Positions 34,650-45,538 of a DNA stretch of 64,000 nt are shown one piece after another. The notes beneath the pieces were generated by a model that was not told where the DNA came from, searched no databases, and was given only the letters and a program-made list of their open reading frames with translations. Position 1 is the stretch's first letter. Every line of letters begins with the position of its first letter. The DNA comes from Macrostomum hystrix (lineage: Eukaryota; Platyhelminthes; Macrostomidae). Location: contig CATNEN010000025.1 of the NCBI GenBank assembly GCA_950097015.1, positions 9,527,001-9,591,000 on the forward strand. Reading direction: 5' to 3'. A program made the translations under genes and the position numbers.

Positions 34650-35630
34650 GACACTGCTTTTTCACCTGACAGCGCATTTTTTGTCGTTGTTTTTATTGTG
34701 GCACACAACACTTCATAGGCATCTTGACAATAAAAAACGATGAAAAACGAAAGGTCAGCACTAATTGAACGCATATACAAAGATATAAAAAGCTGCAACT
34801 ACTTCCATTTATTGTTCTGCATTTGACATCTCATGGCACATGCACTATTGAGAAAAGAAACTCATTTCAATAATCAGAAAAATGTAAAAGAAATCTCGAA
34901 ATCATCTGAAGTAATATAAATGGATTTAGATTGTTCTTTATAACAAAAGATTCTTCAAATTCCAGGAAATTATTACAAATTATTACAAATTCGTCGAAGC
35001 AACATATTTTGTAACTCAGCCGATTGAGATCTCAGCCGTATAGACAACTTTTTGGCTGCATGGAAATGCGCATGGGACTGCCGCCTAATAAACAAGTCAG
35101 AACATGCTCGTTGTTCAGAGAACATGTTATTTGCAGTAATTAGGGCATTTTAATGCTTCTAGATAAAGCTCAGCATTAAAAAATGTAAATTGTGAAGAAA
35201 AAAAATGGATCAGGCCACCAACATTGAGGTCTCAAGTTGTTCATTGCACACTAAAACAAATTTGAGGAGCTTTAATCGTGCCAGCAAAAATAATCCAAGA
35301 CACCTGGTTCATTTGTGAAAAATATTTTTTGGCGTTTAGGCATAAAATAAGTAAAAAAAGTTTATTATGATGCTTCAATTTAACTATTAGAAACATTTAT
35401 CCTATTAAACACCTGCTTCCCTCTTCCTAAAACAACAAGTAGATATGTATCACGATGTCGTAATTACCTTATATATATTAGCTTAGAATCTATCTACCAA
35501 AATGGCTCAAAGGAATGCTACATGTATGTAGAAAGAAAGAAAAAAATGTTTAGCCCTACTTTGTTGCTTTGCAATATATTTTAAATCTAATGTTTTCTTC
35601 TCTATCAGTAGGAAATTGTATTTCGTATAC
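34650..35630. other. Intergenic, AT-rich, no gene seen
   Basis: About 1 kb without supported features. Confidence 0.4.
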
Positions 35631-36650
35631 CTAAATATTAGTGTTCCGCAGTAATTACGGCTACGGCTACGGCAAACTACGGCTACGACACTTTTGAAGC
35701 CGTATTTTCATTACGGATTACGGTTACGGACTTATTTTGAGCTTACGGTTACGGTTACGGATTACGGAGATTTTTCTAGACTTGCCGTAATTGGTAGCCG
35801 TAACAAAAATTATTTAAAAAATTTAAAATTAAAAATTTAAAATTAAAAAATTATTTCTTTTTAACTGTTAAGTGTTATAAAAGAAACTTTTTTATATCAG
35901 CTTTAACCAGTTTTCATTTTGTTTACCTAGTTATTATTATTATTTTTACATTTGTTAAGTTTCTAAATATCTACAAAACTTTTTGAAAACGAAAAACGAA
36001 AAACGAAAACGAAAAACTCATTAGGCATACGGCATAGCATAGCATAGTGATAGGATAGCAATGATAGGATAAGCCGATAAGGAATAAAGAATAAGGAAAT
36101 AGTCCGAAATACTAAATGTATTTAGTAAGAAGACAATAGACAATGCAATAAAATGAAAAAGAAAAAATGAAACATGTCATTTCTTAGTCATCGGAAATTT
36201 TGAAGCAGTTTTATTTGAACTAATTCATATATTTATTTATTAAATGATAGTAAACATACAAATTGACCTTGGCACATCAGTCATAGATTAATATTGTAGC
36301 GAAACAAAACTGAACCACGAAGCAGAAAACTGAAAAAGGCACCAAGCACACAATTGCATACAACAATGCTATACAAGACTTAGATAAAGATGTTATACTT
36401 ACGAAAAAAATTGAATATTAATGCATGAACTAACAACAAGTAGGTTTTATTGCTATCCTTTTATCCCTTTTATCTGTCCTTTTCTGTCTGCCCCACTTTT
36501 CATGCAAAAATATCAATTTTTGTTATACATTACGGCTACGGCTACGGTTACGGCAAATACGGACTTTTTTAGCCCGTAATGACGGCAAAATTCGGCTACG
36601 GAAGTTGCTTCTCTCTTACGGCTACGGTTACGGTTACGGTACGTCGGTAT

Positions 36651-37865
36651 TGGTTTTGACAATCAATATGAGAAGATGGACAATCAAAATGAAGACAGCC
36701 ATAGATCTGCATGCAGCAGCTCAGCACAGCTTCGCAGCAGCTGCGGCTTAGGCCACAGACTTTTGACGATCGAAATGAGAATTGGACAATCAAACTGGCA
36801 ACGGGAGCAGTATGCACGTTTATTTGAACGAAAATTTAACATTAAAATGTATAAATAAAAAAAAGTTAAAATTTAACAATAGAAACGAGAAATCAACAAC
36901 AGAAATGGCAACACAGCCTCTAACAGTCAGAAAAAAGATGGAAGCACAGCAGTCCAGCAGCATGGGTTCAAAACTCATGCCCAGCAAGGCAGCGTCCAAG
37001 CTGACGGAAGCAGCGCAATTCCCACGCAGCTGCCTTATCCGGAGTCATGGCTTCAGGCAGTGACTCACGCGCCACTCTCTCCAGCAGCATGTAACGCCAC
37101 TCTTCCTGGTTCACGCCTTCTGGGGCAACTGCCTCTTCATCAACGATGTCAGGCTGCGCCAGCATCAAGACGGTGGCATTCCTCGCTCAGTTCGTTGATG
37201 AAGATCTGAAATCTGGCGTTCGTCTGGCCTCCTCGGAACACCGACGAATGCACGAGGCCAAACTCAGCGGCTAGGCCTATCGCCATGCAAACAGTCACAT
37301 TTGGTCCGCGCTGCGTTGTGACCCTTCGCCTGACCTCTTCACCTTTTAGGCTGCGACCCTGCGATCTTCTGGTCCACAAATTGAATCCCGTTTCATCAAG
37401 AAACACCAACCGTACTGCAGGGTCCAAGTTCAGCACAAACTCTGCGTACTCTCGCCAAGCCTCAATGTTCTCCAGGCTGTTCGTTCTCGAGCGCACATCC
37501 GTGCCCTTGGTGGCCAGCTTAACTGTGTACATCAGTCCCTGTAGAATTCTGTCCACAGTTCTGTACGAGAGATGTCCAGTTTGTCGTGGAAATGGTTGTT
37601 GACCCGCTGTGCCATCTGGCTGGCAATAGACTGGCACTGGCATTAAAAGTGAAAAGTGAAGTCCATTCTATTCTTTCCTTCATGGTGCTGCCTCGCTACA
37701 CTAACCAAGCGTTGCCATTTTGATTGTCCAATTCTCATTTCGATTGTCAAAAAAGTCTATGGCCTAAGCCGCAGCTGCTGCGAAGCTGAGCTGAGCTGCT
37801 GCATGCAGATCTATGGCTCTCTTCATTTTGATTGTCCATTTTCTCATATTGATTGTCAAAACCAA
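36651..37865 (-). mobile_element. Tc1/mariner-superfamily element 3, nested, inactive
   Basis: TIRs of about 157 bp (36651-36808 and 37706-37865) are about 95 percent identical. They start TTGGTTTTGACAATCAATAT and are flanked by TA (36649-36650 and 37866-37867). GACAATC..AATGAGAA and GGACAATCAAA occur at both the outer and inner part of each TIR, with CTTAGGCCA(C/T)AGAC in the middle. The architecture is the same as in elements 1 and 2. It lies inside the hAT-type element and so is younger than it. Confidence 0.9.
36968..37643 (-). pseudogene. Internally deleted Tc1/mariner-type transposase (element 3)
   Basis: Minus-strand 37643-37149 encodes a good catalytic start: VRLVFLDETGFNLWTRRSQG (first Asp), RRRVTTQRGPNVTVCMAIG and RGGQTNARFQIFINEL. 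37168-36968 encodes the C-terminal tail (REEWRYML-type). The segment with the second Asp and the NPVE motif is deleted, as is the DNA-binding domain before 37643. Homologous to the transposases of elements 1 and 2. Confidence 0.85.
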
Positions 37866-37902
37866 TACTTAAAACTCGCGGCGGCGGAATACTACTAAAT
37901 AT

Positions 37903-38626
37903 GGTGCTTGATCACAATATTTAACTAGGACTATGTAATGTAGCTAACTAGAATGAATTGTAAATGTTTTGTTCTCTGATTGCTTTCACTGAATCCAAGG
38001 GGTGCTGTCATTTTGTCAAACAAGTTGACAATGTGATATAAGTGTTAATTCTCTAAATATGGCAATTGACAACTGGAACGAACTCGTCAAAATAGTCACT
38101 AGCTTACATCTTCTAGTTTTAGTATATAACATATAATTATTTCTCAAAATATAGCTTGCCTTGTTTCTGGCAACCTTGGGCAACATTTTTTCTGAATAGC
38201 ATACTTCTAAGTGTAGGCCCTACACCATCTTAAGACTAGGCCTAAGAGTACTATGATATCTGAGTAGCTAGTTGGTTGTTGTTTCTTGGTTGTTAGGCTA
38301 GTCATTGTTTATATTTTTACTTTATAAAGAAGTTGGTAATATTGTTATTATCAAATAAATTTGAACACATAAATGAAAATCTAAAACTAGAAGATTGCCA
38401 TGTTGTATAATTAGGTAGATAAATTTAAATCTCTAAATTAGATGTGATCAAATCCACCATAACTTTTTTCTCTGCATGTTAGCTTGGCCTACACTTGTAA
38501 ATTGTGTATGGTCATAAGTAGCTATACATTCAGAACTTTTATTGTTAAAGTTGAAATATATTTTAGGTACAACTAATTTACATTATGTCAATTAAAACAA
38601 AACCAAAAGTGCCCTGATTGAAACTA
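37903..38626. other. Intergenic, no gene seen
   Basis: AT-rich DNA between the hAT-type element and the MULE; nothing recognised. Confidence 0.45.
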
Positions 38627-39234
38627 TTTTTTACTGGATTCCAGTTCTTTCGTCTGCCGCCAGTTCGTCTGCTCAGTAGACGAAAAAGCAAACAAGTTCG
38701 TCTGCTGGCCATTCTATGGCATATACAAGTATAAGCCCTGCCATGTAGTTTGTGTGTGTGTATAGGGGTGTGTTTGTTGCAAGGAACACTGAATTCGAAT
38801 AGAAGCATCTTCTATAGATGCTATGAAGTCCTTGGTTTTGTTGGCACCAAAACCTCCGGGTTTCATGGAGTGTTGGGGTAGGGCTCACAGGAATCCCCAA
38901 TTGAGACAAGAGCTGTTCTCACTTACTTCTCTCATTTTCATATTAAAAATTTGTAGCAAATTTGCAGCATTACTTTTAGTAGAAAACGCAAGTTTTTTAT
39001 TCTATTGTTTTACTAAATTGAAATGCAATAAAATACTTGGTCAGAATAAAAATCGAATCACAGGAATCTCTAGAACTTAATCTGTCTCTTTGTCTAGAAC
39101 CACTTTCTCTCCCCTTCTCTTTCCCCTTCTACACTCCCTTTCTCTCCCTACCTGTAAAGTGATGACTAAGCAAGTTATTGTAGAGCTCGTCTACTTAGTC
39201 CTATTTTTTTCTACGCCAATATCAGTTTTCACTA

Positions 39235-39562
39235 ATGTTTCGTTCTAACTTCGGATTATAACATGCAAAAAGTGAGCATGTACATCGGTTTATAACATGT
39301 TAGATGTTGTGTTAATGCCTACTTTAACCTTGAAGTAATCCTAATAGAAAGCCCCTTACTAGCAGTGTAGCAATAAGAAAAATGTCTACTTTTTAACTAG
39401 CTAGCTATTAATAATCGGTAATATTAACGATTTATACAGCTCGCTAGGTATATAAATATAATTTCTTGTTATTTCTTTATTTTGCACGCAACATCTAACA
39501 TGTTATAGATCGATGCAAATGCGTCCTTTTGCATGTTATATCGCGATGTTAGAACGAAACAG
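39235..39562. mobile_element. Foldback MITE nested in the MULE
   Basis: Inverted arms of about 77 bp: the left starts TGTTTCGTTCTAAC (39236) and the right ends GTTAGAACGAAACA (39561). Both contain ATAACATGCAAAA and ATAACATGTTAGATGTTG. The interior is AT-rich. No clear target duplication was seen. Confidence 0.75.
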
Positions 39563-40398
39563 CCCTGCAGTTTTAGTCATCCATGAGTGACTCGATATAA
39601 ACGCACATAAATATATCACTTGAGATCAGATAAATCACCGCTGCAAGCATTCTGTCACATGACAAGCAACATGGCTAAAAAAGTCAACTGACTAGGATAT
39701 GAATATGAGTTATTCCTTGCTTTCCGCTGACAAGTTTATTTAGGCATATCACACAAATGTATTCGGCTTTAGAAGTGATGATAGATTTATTACCTGACCA
39801 TTTAATATTTTAATATTTTCTCAATAGGTGTATTGAGAATCAATTGTCTGGGCGTTGCTGGGGCCTATTGTTTGCGAGTTGAGACTCAATGCTCCGCTTT
39901 CTATTGTTCTCTTTTACTACTGGTTTTGTTTACCACATGGAGCTGCCTGTGCAATGGGTCGCTTGCAGCTAGTTGCGTAGACAGGGATTTCAATTTGAGG
40001 TAGGACTTCGGGCCGCACATTCGCGGCAATGAGAGTGTATGATTTACGACTAATAATACGGGCACATGTTCATAAAATTAGTCAACTAAGACTTAGACAA
40101 TAGACAAAGTTTATATACACAACAGAATGGTGATAATTTGCACAATTTGTGAATGACAGTGTATACGTTTAAAATACGAGCTCAAATTTCAAATTGGCAT
40201 TCACTTGCAATAAATTATGAGTATGTGTCATTAAACAGAGTATAGACAGAGTTTAAACAGTTGCGACTAAAAAATACAACTTGAGCAGCACCACTTAGTC
40301 TTTGAAAAGTTCATGTTCTTAAAGCGATAAAAACAAAGCAAAAATATTTAACATCCTCAGTCATTGTGGCATCAGTGAGTAGTTACTCACGAAGTTAG

Positions 40399-42946
40399 TT
40401 ACTCAGTGGGCAGCTTAACAAACTTCGCTGTCAGCTCAGCGCAAAACCGGAGAAGGCGCATAATGTCCTCCTCTTGACGAGCACTGCTATCGAATTTCTG
40501 CCATGCCGCCTGAATCTTGGCCTCGCGGCATCTGTAGACTAGCCTGACTCGTCTTCCAGGCCCGCCAGTAGCTTGCAGCTGTCGAGACTGCAGAACTGCA
40601 AGGGCAGCCTGTTGCAATAGGAGCTCAGCCAAGGCATAGAGATTCAAGTTGCCCTTCCTCGCTCTTCGGTTTAGAGCCATATGCCAGCCCTCCACAGAGT
40701 TATTAGTCCGCTCCCTCTTGCCGTGGACAGAGAGTTCTTCCAGGCTCCACACGCTACTCGACAGCCAGGTCACGTCCACATAGCGGCACAGAGAAACCAG
40801 CGCCTCTGTATTCGCTTTGTCGGCAAGAGCGCCAAAAGCAGTGTAAATGTGTTCGGCTGGGAGGAAGATGAGGGCCATCAGCTGCTTGCAGAACAGTCGC
40901 GTGCCCTTATCCACAGCATACGATGCAGCAAGGCCGAGCTCTTGAACTTTTCGAAAGATGCTCTGTGCGAAGTGAAAAGAGCAGCCCTGCAGCTCAGCCC
41001 TCGGGCAGGTATGATGCAGAGCCTCCCACATCGCAGCCTCAAAGTCCAATACAGCTTCAGAAGGAGGAACTCCAGCCAGCTCAATTAGCTTTTGCAGAAC
41101 TTGCAAGTAGTCGTGCTTTGATTTTCCTGACATGAGCGCGAAGCACAATGGCACTTGCTTGTGCTTCCCATCCTTCTGAAGAAGTCCATGAACTGAAAAG
41201 TAGATAATATTTACAATTTCATCCAAATGGAACAAAGCGAAGTGGAGAGAAGAATAGGAGAGAGGGAGACCAGAAGTTTGGTGGTGAATGAGAAAATGGA
41301 GTGATAGAGAAATGGGTAGCGGTGGGGGAGAAAAAAAAGGAGAGAGATAGAGGAGGGAGAGATGAGTTAGGGGTGAGGCTGAGAGGGGTAGAGATAATTT
41401 CCAAATGACAAAGAAATGACAAAACTCAATGACAAAAAGTAACAAACTTACCAGAATATAGTTGCATGAATGGGCTCTTGACGACATAGAATGTTCCATC
41501 GAGAAACCACTGCTTTGTGTTGGCCAGGATTGCAAGCTGCTCGTCTGTTGCGAATATCAGGTGGCGCTTTTGCGTTCTGGCCACAGTCACGTCCGCCTTC
41601 AGAAAGTTTGGTGGAAGTGCATCCTCCTGCAACTCGAATCGGAGATCTGTTGGATGCTGCGGCCGACTTCCTGCGCGAAATCGGTTGGCGTTTCTAGCGA
41701 GCTGTTCCACAGTCGGGGGGTTGACGCCTAAATCGTCGCGCAGACAATGAGCAATCAAAGCACTTTCGGCTATCGCAGCAGCTGGCTCGAATCGGCATCG
41801 CTTTGCCTCGTTTTTTACGTCCCATTGAAGCTCTCTCTTAAGTCCAGCTGCTTTGTCCGCATGGCAGACATGTGGTCGGCTCACATAAAACGAGCCATCT
41901 GCTGTCTGCTTCACAGAACCGTTGCATGTCAAAGCTTCGCTGCGGACGATACACTTCCAGTAATTGCAGCCAGCTTTTCCTCCATTGCGTCCGAGAATGT
42001 AGCCATGGGAAGACACGAGCAAGTCGCCGCCACGCTTGCTAATTCCAGGCTTCATTTCAAACTGTTCCGGCTCCATCGGTATCTGTACTTCAGCTAAAGG
42101 AGCTGGATCAGGAAGAGATCGTCGCCCAGCGGCATCAGTAGCCGTAGCAGCAGCGGCAGCAGCAGCAGCAGACAGCTCGGCGGCAGTATCAGCAGCAGCA
42201 GCACCACCAGACTCGGCAGCAGACAGCTCGGCGGCAGTATCAGCAGCAGCAGCACCACCAGACTCGGCAGCAGACAGCTCGGCGGCAGTATCAGCAGCAG
42301 CAGCACCACCAGACTCGGCAGCAGACAGCTCGGCGGCAGTATCAGCAGCAGCAGCACCACCAGACTCGACAGCAGACAGCTCGGCGGCAGTATCAGCAGC
42401 AGCAGCACCACCAGACTCGACAGCAGACAGCTTGGCGGCCGCCTGTTCAAGTTTTTTGTCAGATCGTGATTTTATTAGCAGTCTTATCGATGCAAGGCAC
42501 AAGCTTTAATTTTCTGTATATTAAGCTGTCTCTAGCTGCACAGTAAGTTGGGATTTGCTTTTCTGAAAATCTTTATTTTCTAATCTGGTTCGTGTACTGC
42601 AACTTCAAGTTTATGTAGAAAACATTATAGATATAAATATGTACAGCAAATAATCTCGCTATTATAATTATAATTATAATAAGTGGTTATGGTAGCTTGA
42701 ACATGACGTGCACATGAATTCTATATTTACATGTGCCATAAAAGTCAATGAGCTACTTACGTTTTTTTCCTCACATCGTGAGCACATCCAGTTGAAGGAA
42801 ACATTTTTGCTCAATATTTCGCGATACTCAGTCTGGGTCATATTAATGCCACAGATTCGATGCTGCCATTGATCACACGAATCGCACAGCAAGGCCTGCT
42901 GTCGCGTGCTGACTATCTTTTGACAGACAAGACAAAAATCTGACAT
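40399..42946 (-). CDS. PHD-FLYWCH-MULE transposase
   Basis: Three minus-strand exons, 42946-42761, 42442-41452 and 41192-40399 (1971 nt, 656 residues), are joined by GT-AG introns with agreeing phases. Residues about 4-60 form a PHD-type zinc finger (CLVCQ, LLCDSCDQWQHRIC, WMCSRC). Then comes a stretch with five 17-residue repeats (AELSAVESGGAAAADT-like), and a FLYWCH-like finger (GYILGRNG, CNYWKCIV, RPHVCHAD). The MULE transposase core has the DDE triad at WFLDGTF, AVLDFEAAM and NNSVEGWH, with CSFHFAQS between. It would excise and reinsert the surrounding element in the nucleus; the finger domains probably bind DNA or chromatin. An in-frame Met at 43018 offers an alternative start. The start of exon 2 is the least certain junction. 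Confidence 0.85.
42172..42430. repeat. Coding minisatellite, 51-bp unit, about 5 copies
   Basis: Unit begins GACAGCTCGGCGGCAGTATC and includes AGCAGCAGCAGCACCACC. It lies within exon 2 of the MULE transposase and stays in frame, encoding Ala/Ser/Glu-rich 17-residue repeats between the PHD and FLYWCH regions. Confidence 0.92.
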
Positions 42947-43213
42947 TTCGATTATCCAGGCACGCAAATGTGGTGTGCAATGACAATGAGTTGCATACGC
43001 TATATATATGTGGTTCAAAGCGAAAAGATTTTAAATTTGCGCGATATTTTGTCGTTTGATTGATTGTTTTACTGATTTCGGTTGTTCTAAGAATCTAAGT
43101 CTCGTTAAACTTGAGTTTCCAGCAGACGAAAAGTTTAACGCAAAATAGTTTGTTCGTCTGCCCAGCAGACGAACTGGCGGCAGACGAAAAGAGTGGCACC
43201 CTTTTTTACTGTA

Positions 43214-44462
43214 CCTGGACACTTCGTCATCTTACAACTTTGTCATCCAGATGACGATCTGTCCAATATCTTAGAGGCTGGATGACAAAGACACTTGTGG
43301 ACACTTCGTCATCTATAAAACAAAAGTTTTCAAAGTTAGAACAGAACCACCCTTCCCCACCCCTCCTCACATCGTGTTGGCACCTATCTTTTAACTCTTA
43401 TAATGTGTCCTAGGGCTTCCCTCTTATTCAATATTAATCCTAACAATGCCACCAAAGTTGTTACCGGGCTAATTTTAATCCTATTGCTGTTACCAAAGTT
43501 GTTGTAGGCCTTTTATACTTTTGTCAATCTTATGAATGTCTTTAATTATTCGCTTTATGTATTTCTTATCTCAATTCAAATTGGTAGCGTTTATGTATTC
43601 AAATATGGTAGCGTTATACTTTCAATATGGTAGCGTTATACTTTCAGTATGGCCAGTATCTCTTCTCTATATTCCCTTCTGCTCATAACTTTACTGTATT
43701 ATTTCTATAAGTACTTTGTATCAATCTTTATCCGTCTTTATCAGTCTTTATCAGTCTTTTATCAGTCTTTATCAGTCTTTATCAGTCTTTATCAGTTTTT
43801 ATCCGTCTTTCAAATATTATTCCGTTTACCTTCAATTTAGTCTTCAGTTCAGTCTTCAATTTCAATCTGCAGTCCGCTTCATAGGGCTTTCCAGTGGATC
43901 TAGAGTTACAGCTTTTTCTTCACTCTATTTACTTCTCTTTCGCAATGTCTCTTTTTCTCAAATAACTTTTACACGAACACTTCACATTCAAGCTTTCTTT
44001 ATTCTGAACTTCGTCAGGCACGAGGTTACTTTTCTCTCTCTTTCACTCATGTATTTATAGTAGAATTCCCCCCCACATCCGCGACTTCAGTAAAACCTTT
44101 ATTTTTCGGTGCAGTTAAACAAAAATTTGGTGCATTAAAACAAAGTTTCGTAAAGTAAAACAAAATAATAAATTTGCATGGGAAAATGTTTCTAAGAAAT
44201 GTGACGTAAAAAAATGAAAAATAACCCTACATCAAATGAAATCATTTTTGACACCTCTTTTTGACAATTTAGAGTGTAAAGTGTGTTCACACCTCTGCCC
44301 CACCACCCCACCCTCACTTTATTGATGACAAACTTGATTGCTTATTATTAGCCCCTAGTAGATGACGAACTGACCAAACTTTAAAGCATGCCAATTGGCT
44401 GGATGATGAAGTGTCCTACCTTCCAAGTGGATGACGAAGTTGTATGATGACGATGTCTAGGA
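43214..44462. mobile_element. Candidate inverted-repeat element with iterated GTCATC ends
   Basis: CTTCGTCATCTTACAACTTT and GTCATCCA near 43220-43250 have an inverse counterpart near 44425-44455 (CATCGTCATCATACAACTTC when reversed). GGACACTTCGTCATC words recur at 43300 and, inverted, at 44390. No coding region is inside. 43726-43805 is a (TTTATCAGTC)n tract. Target duplications were not found, so borders are approximate. Confidence 0.45.
43726..43805. repeat. (TTTATCAGTC)n tract
   Basis: About eight near-identical 10-11 bp units. The open frame across it is a repeat effect. Confidence 0.85.
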
Positions 44463-45538
44463 TCCTTTTTTATATATTTTTATCATTTTGAATATTTTTC
44501 ATAGGCCCACAGTCCAGATCATGTTAGCTGCACACTAAAAAGAAAAAAAGGAAAATTAGATTTTCACAACAAGGTTAGCTAGTTTTTTCTAATTATTTGC
44601 AAGTGCACACTAGTGCTACCAGTGTTGCATGCAGAAAAAGCTACATCAGGAAGTACCAATGAAGGGGCAGCATGATTGTGAATGTGGTTGATTGTCAGCA
44701 CTTTGCTGATATTGTCAATCATAAAACTGATAACAATTATTTGATTATAAGTTTTTATAGTTCAATTTACAAAAATAGAAGACTTTCTTTGGCTAAGACT
44801 AGAGAACATTTTGTTTTAGTCATGCAAAGTCTGTTCTTAATGGTTAATGGTTGGATGTTAACTACAGTTTTTAGAGCTCTTATACTGTTACAGCTATTTA
44901 ATTGTTTTAATCACAACTATTGGATGTTGATAATACATGTACAGGTTAACACATTTGATCTTGTTTCAAATACACAAATGCAGACTATGCATGCCAGCCC
45001 AGAGCAAATGTATGCTGGAATTTTCTGGTGTGCACTACATGATCAGCACATTGGTCATGGGCCAATTCCACTGAAACTTAATAGGCTTCTTGCCTGTTAA
45101 TTGTACAAATAAAGCAAACTACAAACAATTTGAACAGAGTACAACTTTTTATTCGTTAAAACAATTTTTGCAGTTTTTTTCATGTTTTCAAGAGGCCTTT
45201 TGTATTATTATTGCATACGCACAAGTTGGGCCATGTTTGGCAATCAAACATGCAAGGCTATTATCCATATCCTATTATATTATGCTCTTCTATGAAAACA
45301 TCTAAGTTAATCTCTTTAAAGGCCTGTGCAGTTTTGTTAAAATAAAAGATAAAGTTATTCACATATTTAAGTTTGCATGGTCACAAACTTTTACAATGTA
45401 CAGATCAAATGTTTGTCTAAAGTACTCATTCTTTGTGTTGAAAAAATCAATTAATTTTGAATATATTTTCTTCCAGCTAGTCATCAATAGACTCATAATT
45501 TTCAATCTGATCTGCTTGTTGAACAATCCATTAACTGT
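44463..45538. other. Upstream region of the P450 gene
   Basis: AT-rich. A 142-residue frame at 44672-45100 (plus) has no recognised motif, no repeat and AT-biased codons. It might be decayed transposon or random sequence. The P450 promoter must lie here, but no clear TATA box was singled out. Confidence 0.4.

Larger units (their letters stand above)
35639..37894. mobile_element. Non-autonomous hAT-type element, split by a Tc1-like insertion
   Basis: An identical 8-bp flank CTAAATAT lies at 35631-35638 and 37895-37902. The left end is TAGTGTTCCGC; the right end read inward is TAGTATTCCGC (10 of 11 identical). The subterminal region near the left end (35658-35790) and the region at 36530-36640 are iterated TACGGY, typical of hAT subterminal transposase-binding repeats. 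Removing the nested Tc1-like element (36651-37865) leaves about 1.04 kb with no coding capacity. Confidence 0.82.
38636..43201 (-). mobile_element. Apparently intact Mutator-like element (MULE)
   Basis: The 9-bp flank TTTTTTACT occurs at 38627-38635 and 43202-43210, a length diagnostic of MULE insertion. TIRs of about 85 bp begin GG(A/G)T(T/G)CCA and share TTTCGTCTGCCGCCAGTTCG, TCTGCT and a subterminal (C/T)AGACGAA block. They enclose one three-exon transposase gene without stops and about 1.7 kb of 3' noncoding DNA, which contains a nested foldback MITE (39235-39562). The exact duplication and open gene suggest recent insertion and possible autonomy. Confidence 0.92.

Noticed and set aside
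42036-42509. Ala/Ser-rich plus-strand frame at 42.0-42.5 kb
   Set aside because: Antisense shadow of the MULE transposase repeat region.
44672-45100. 142-residue ORF upstream of the P450
   Set aside because: No motif, AT-driven composition and no splice context; described only as part of the intergenic region.
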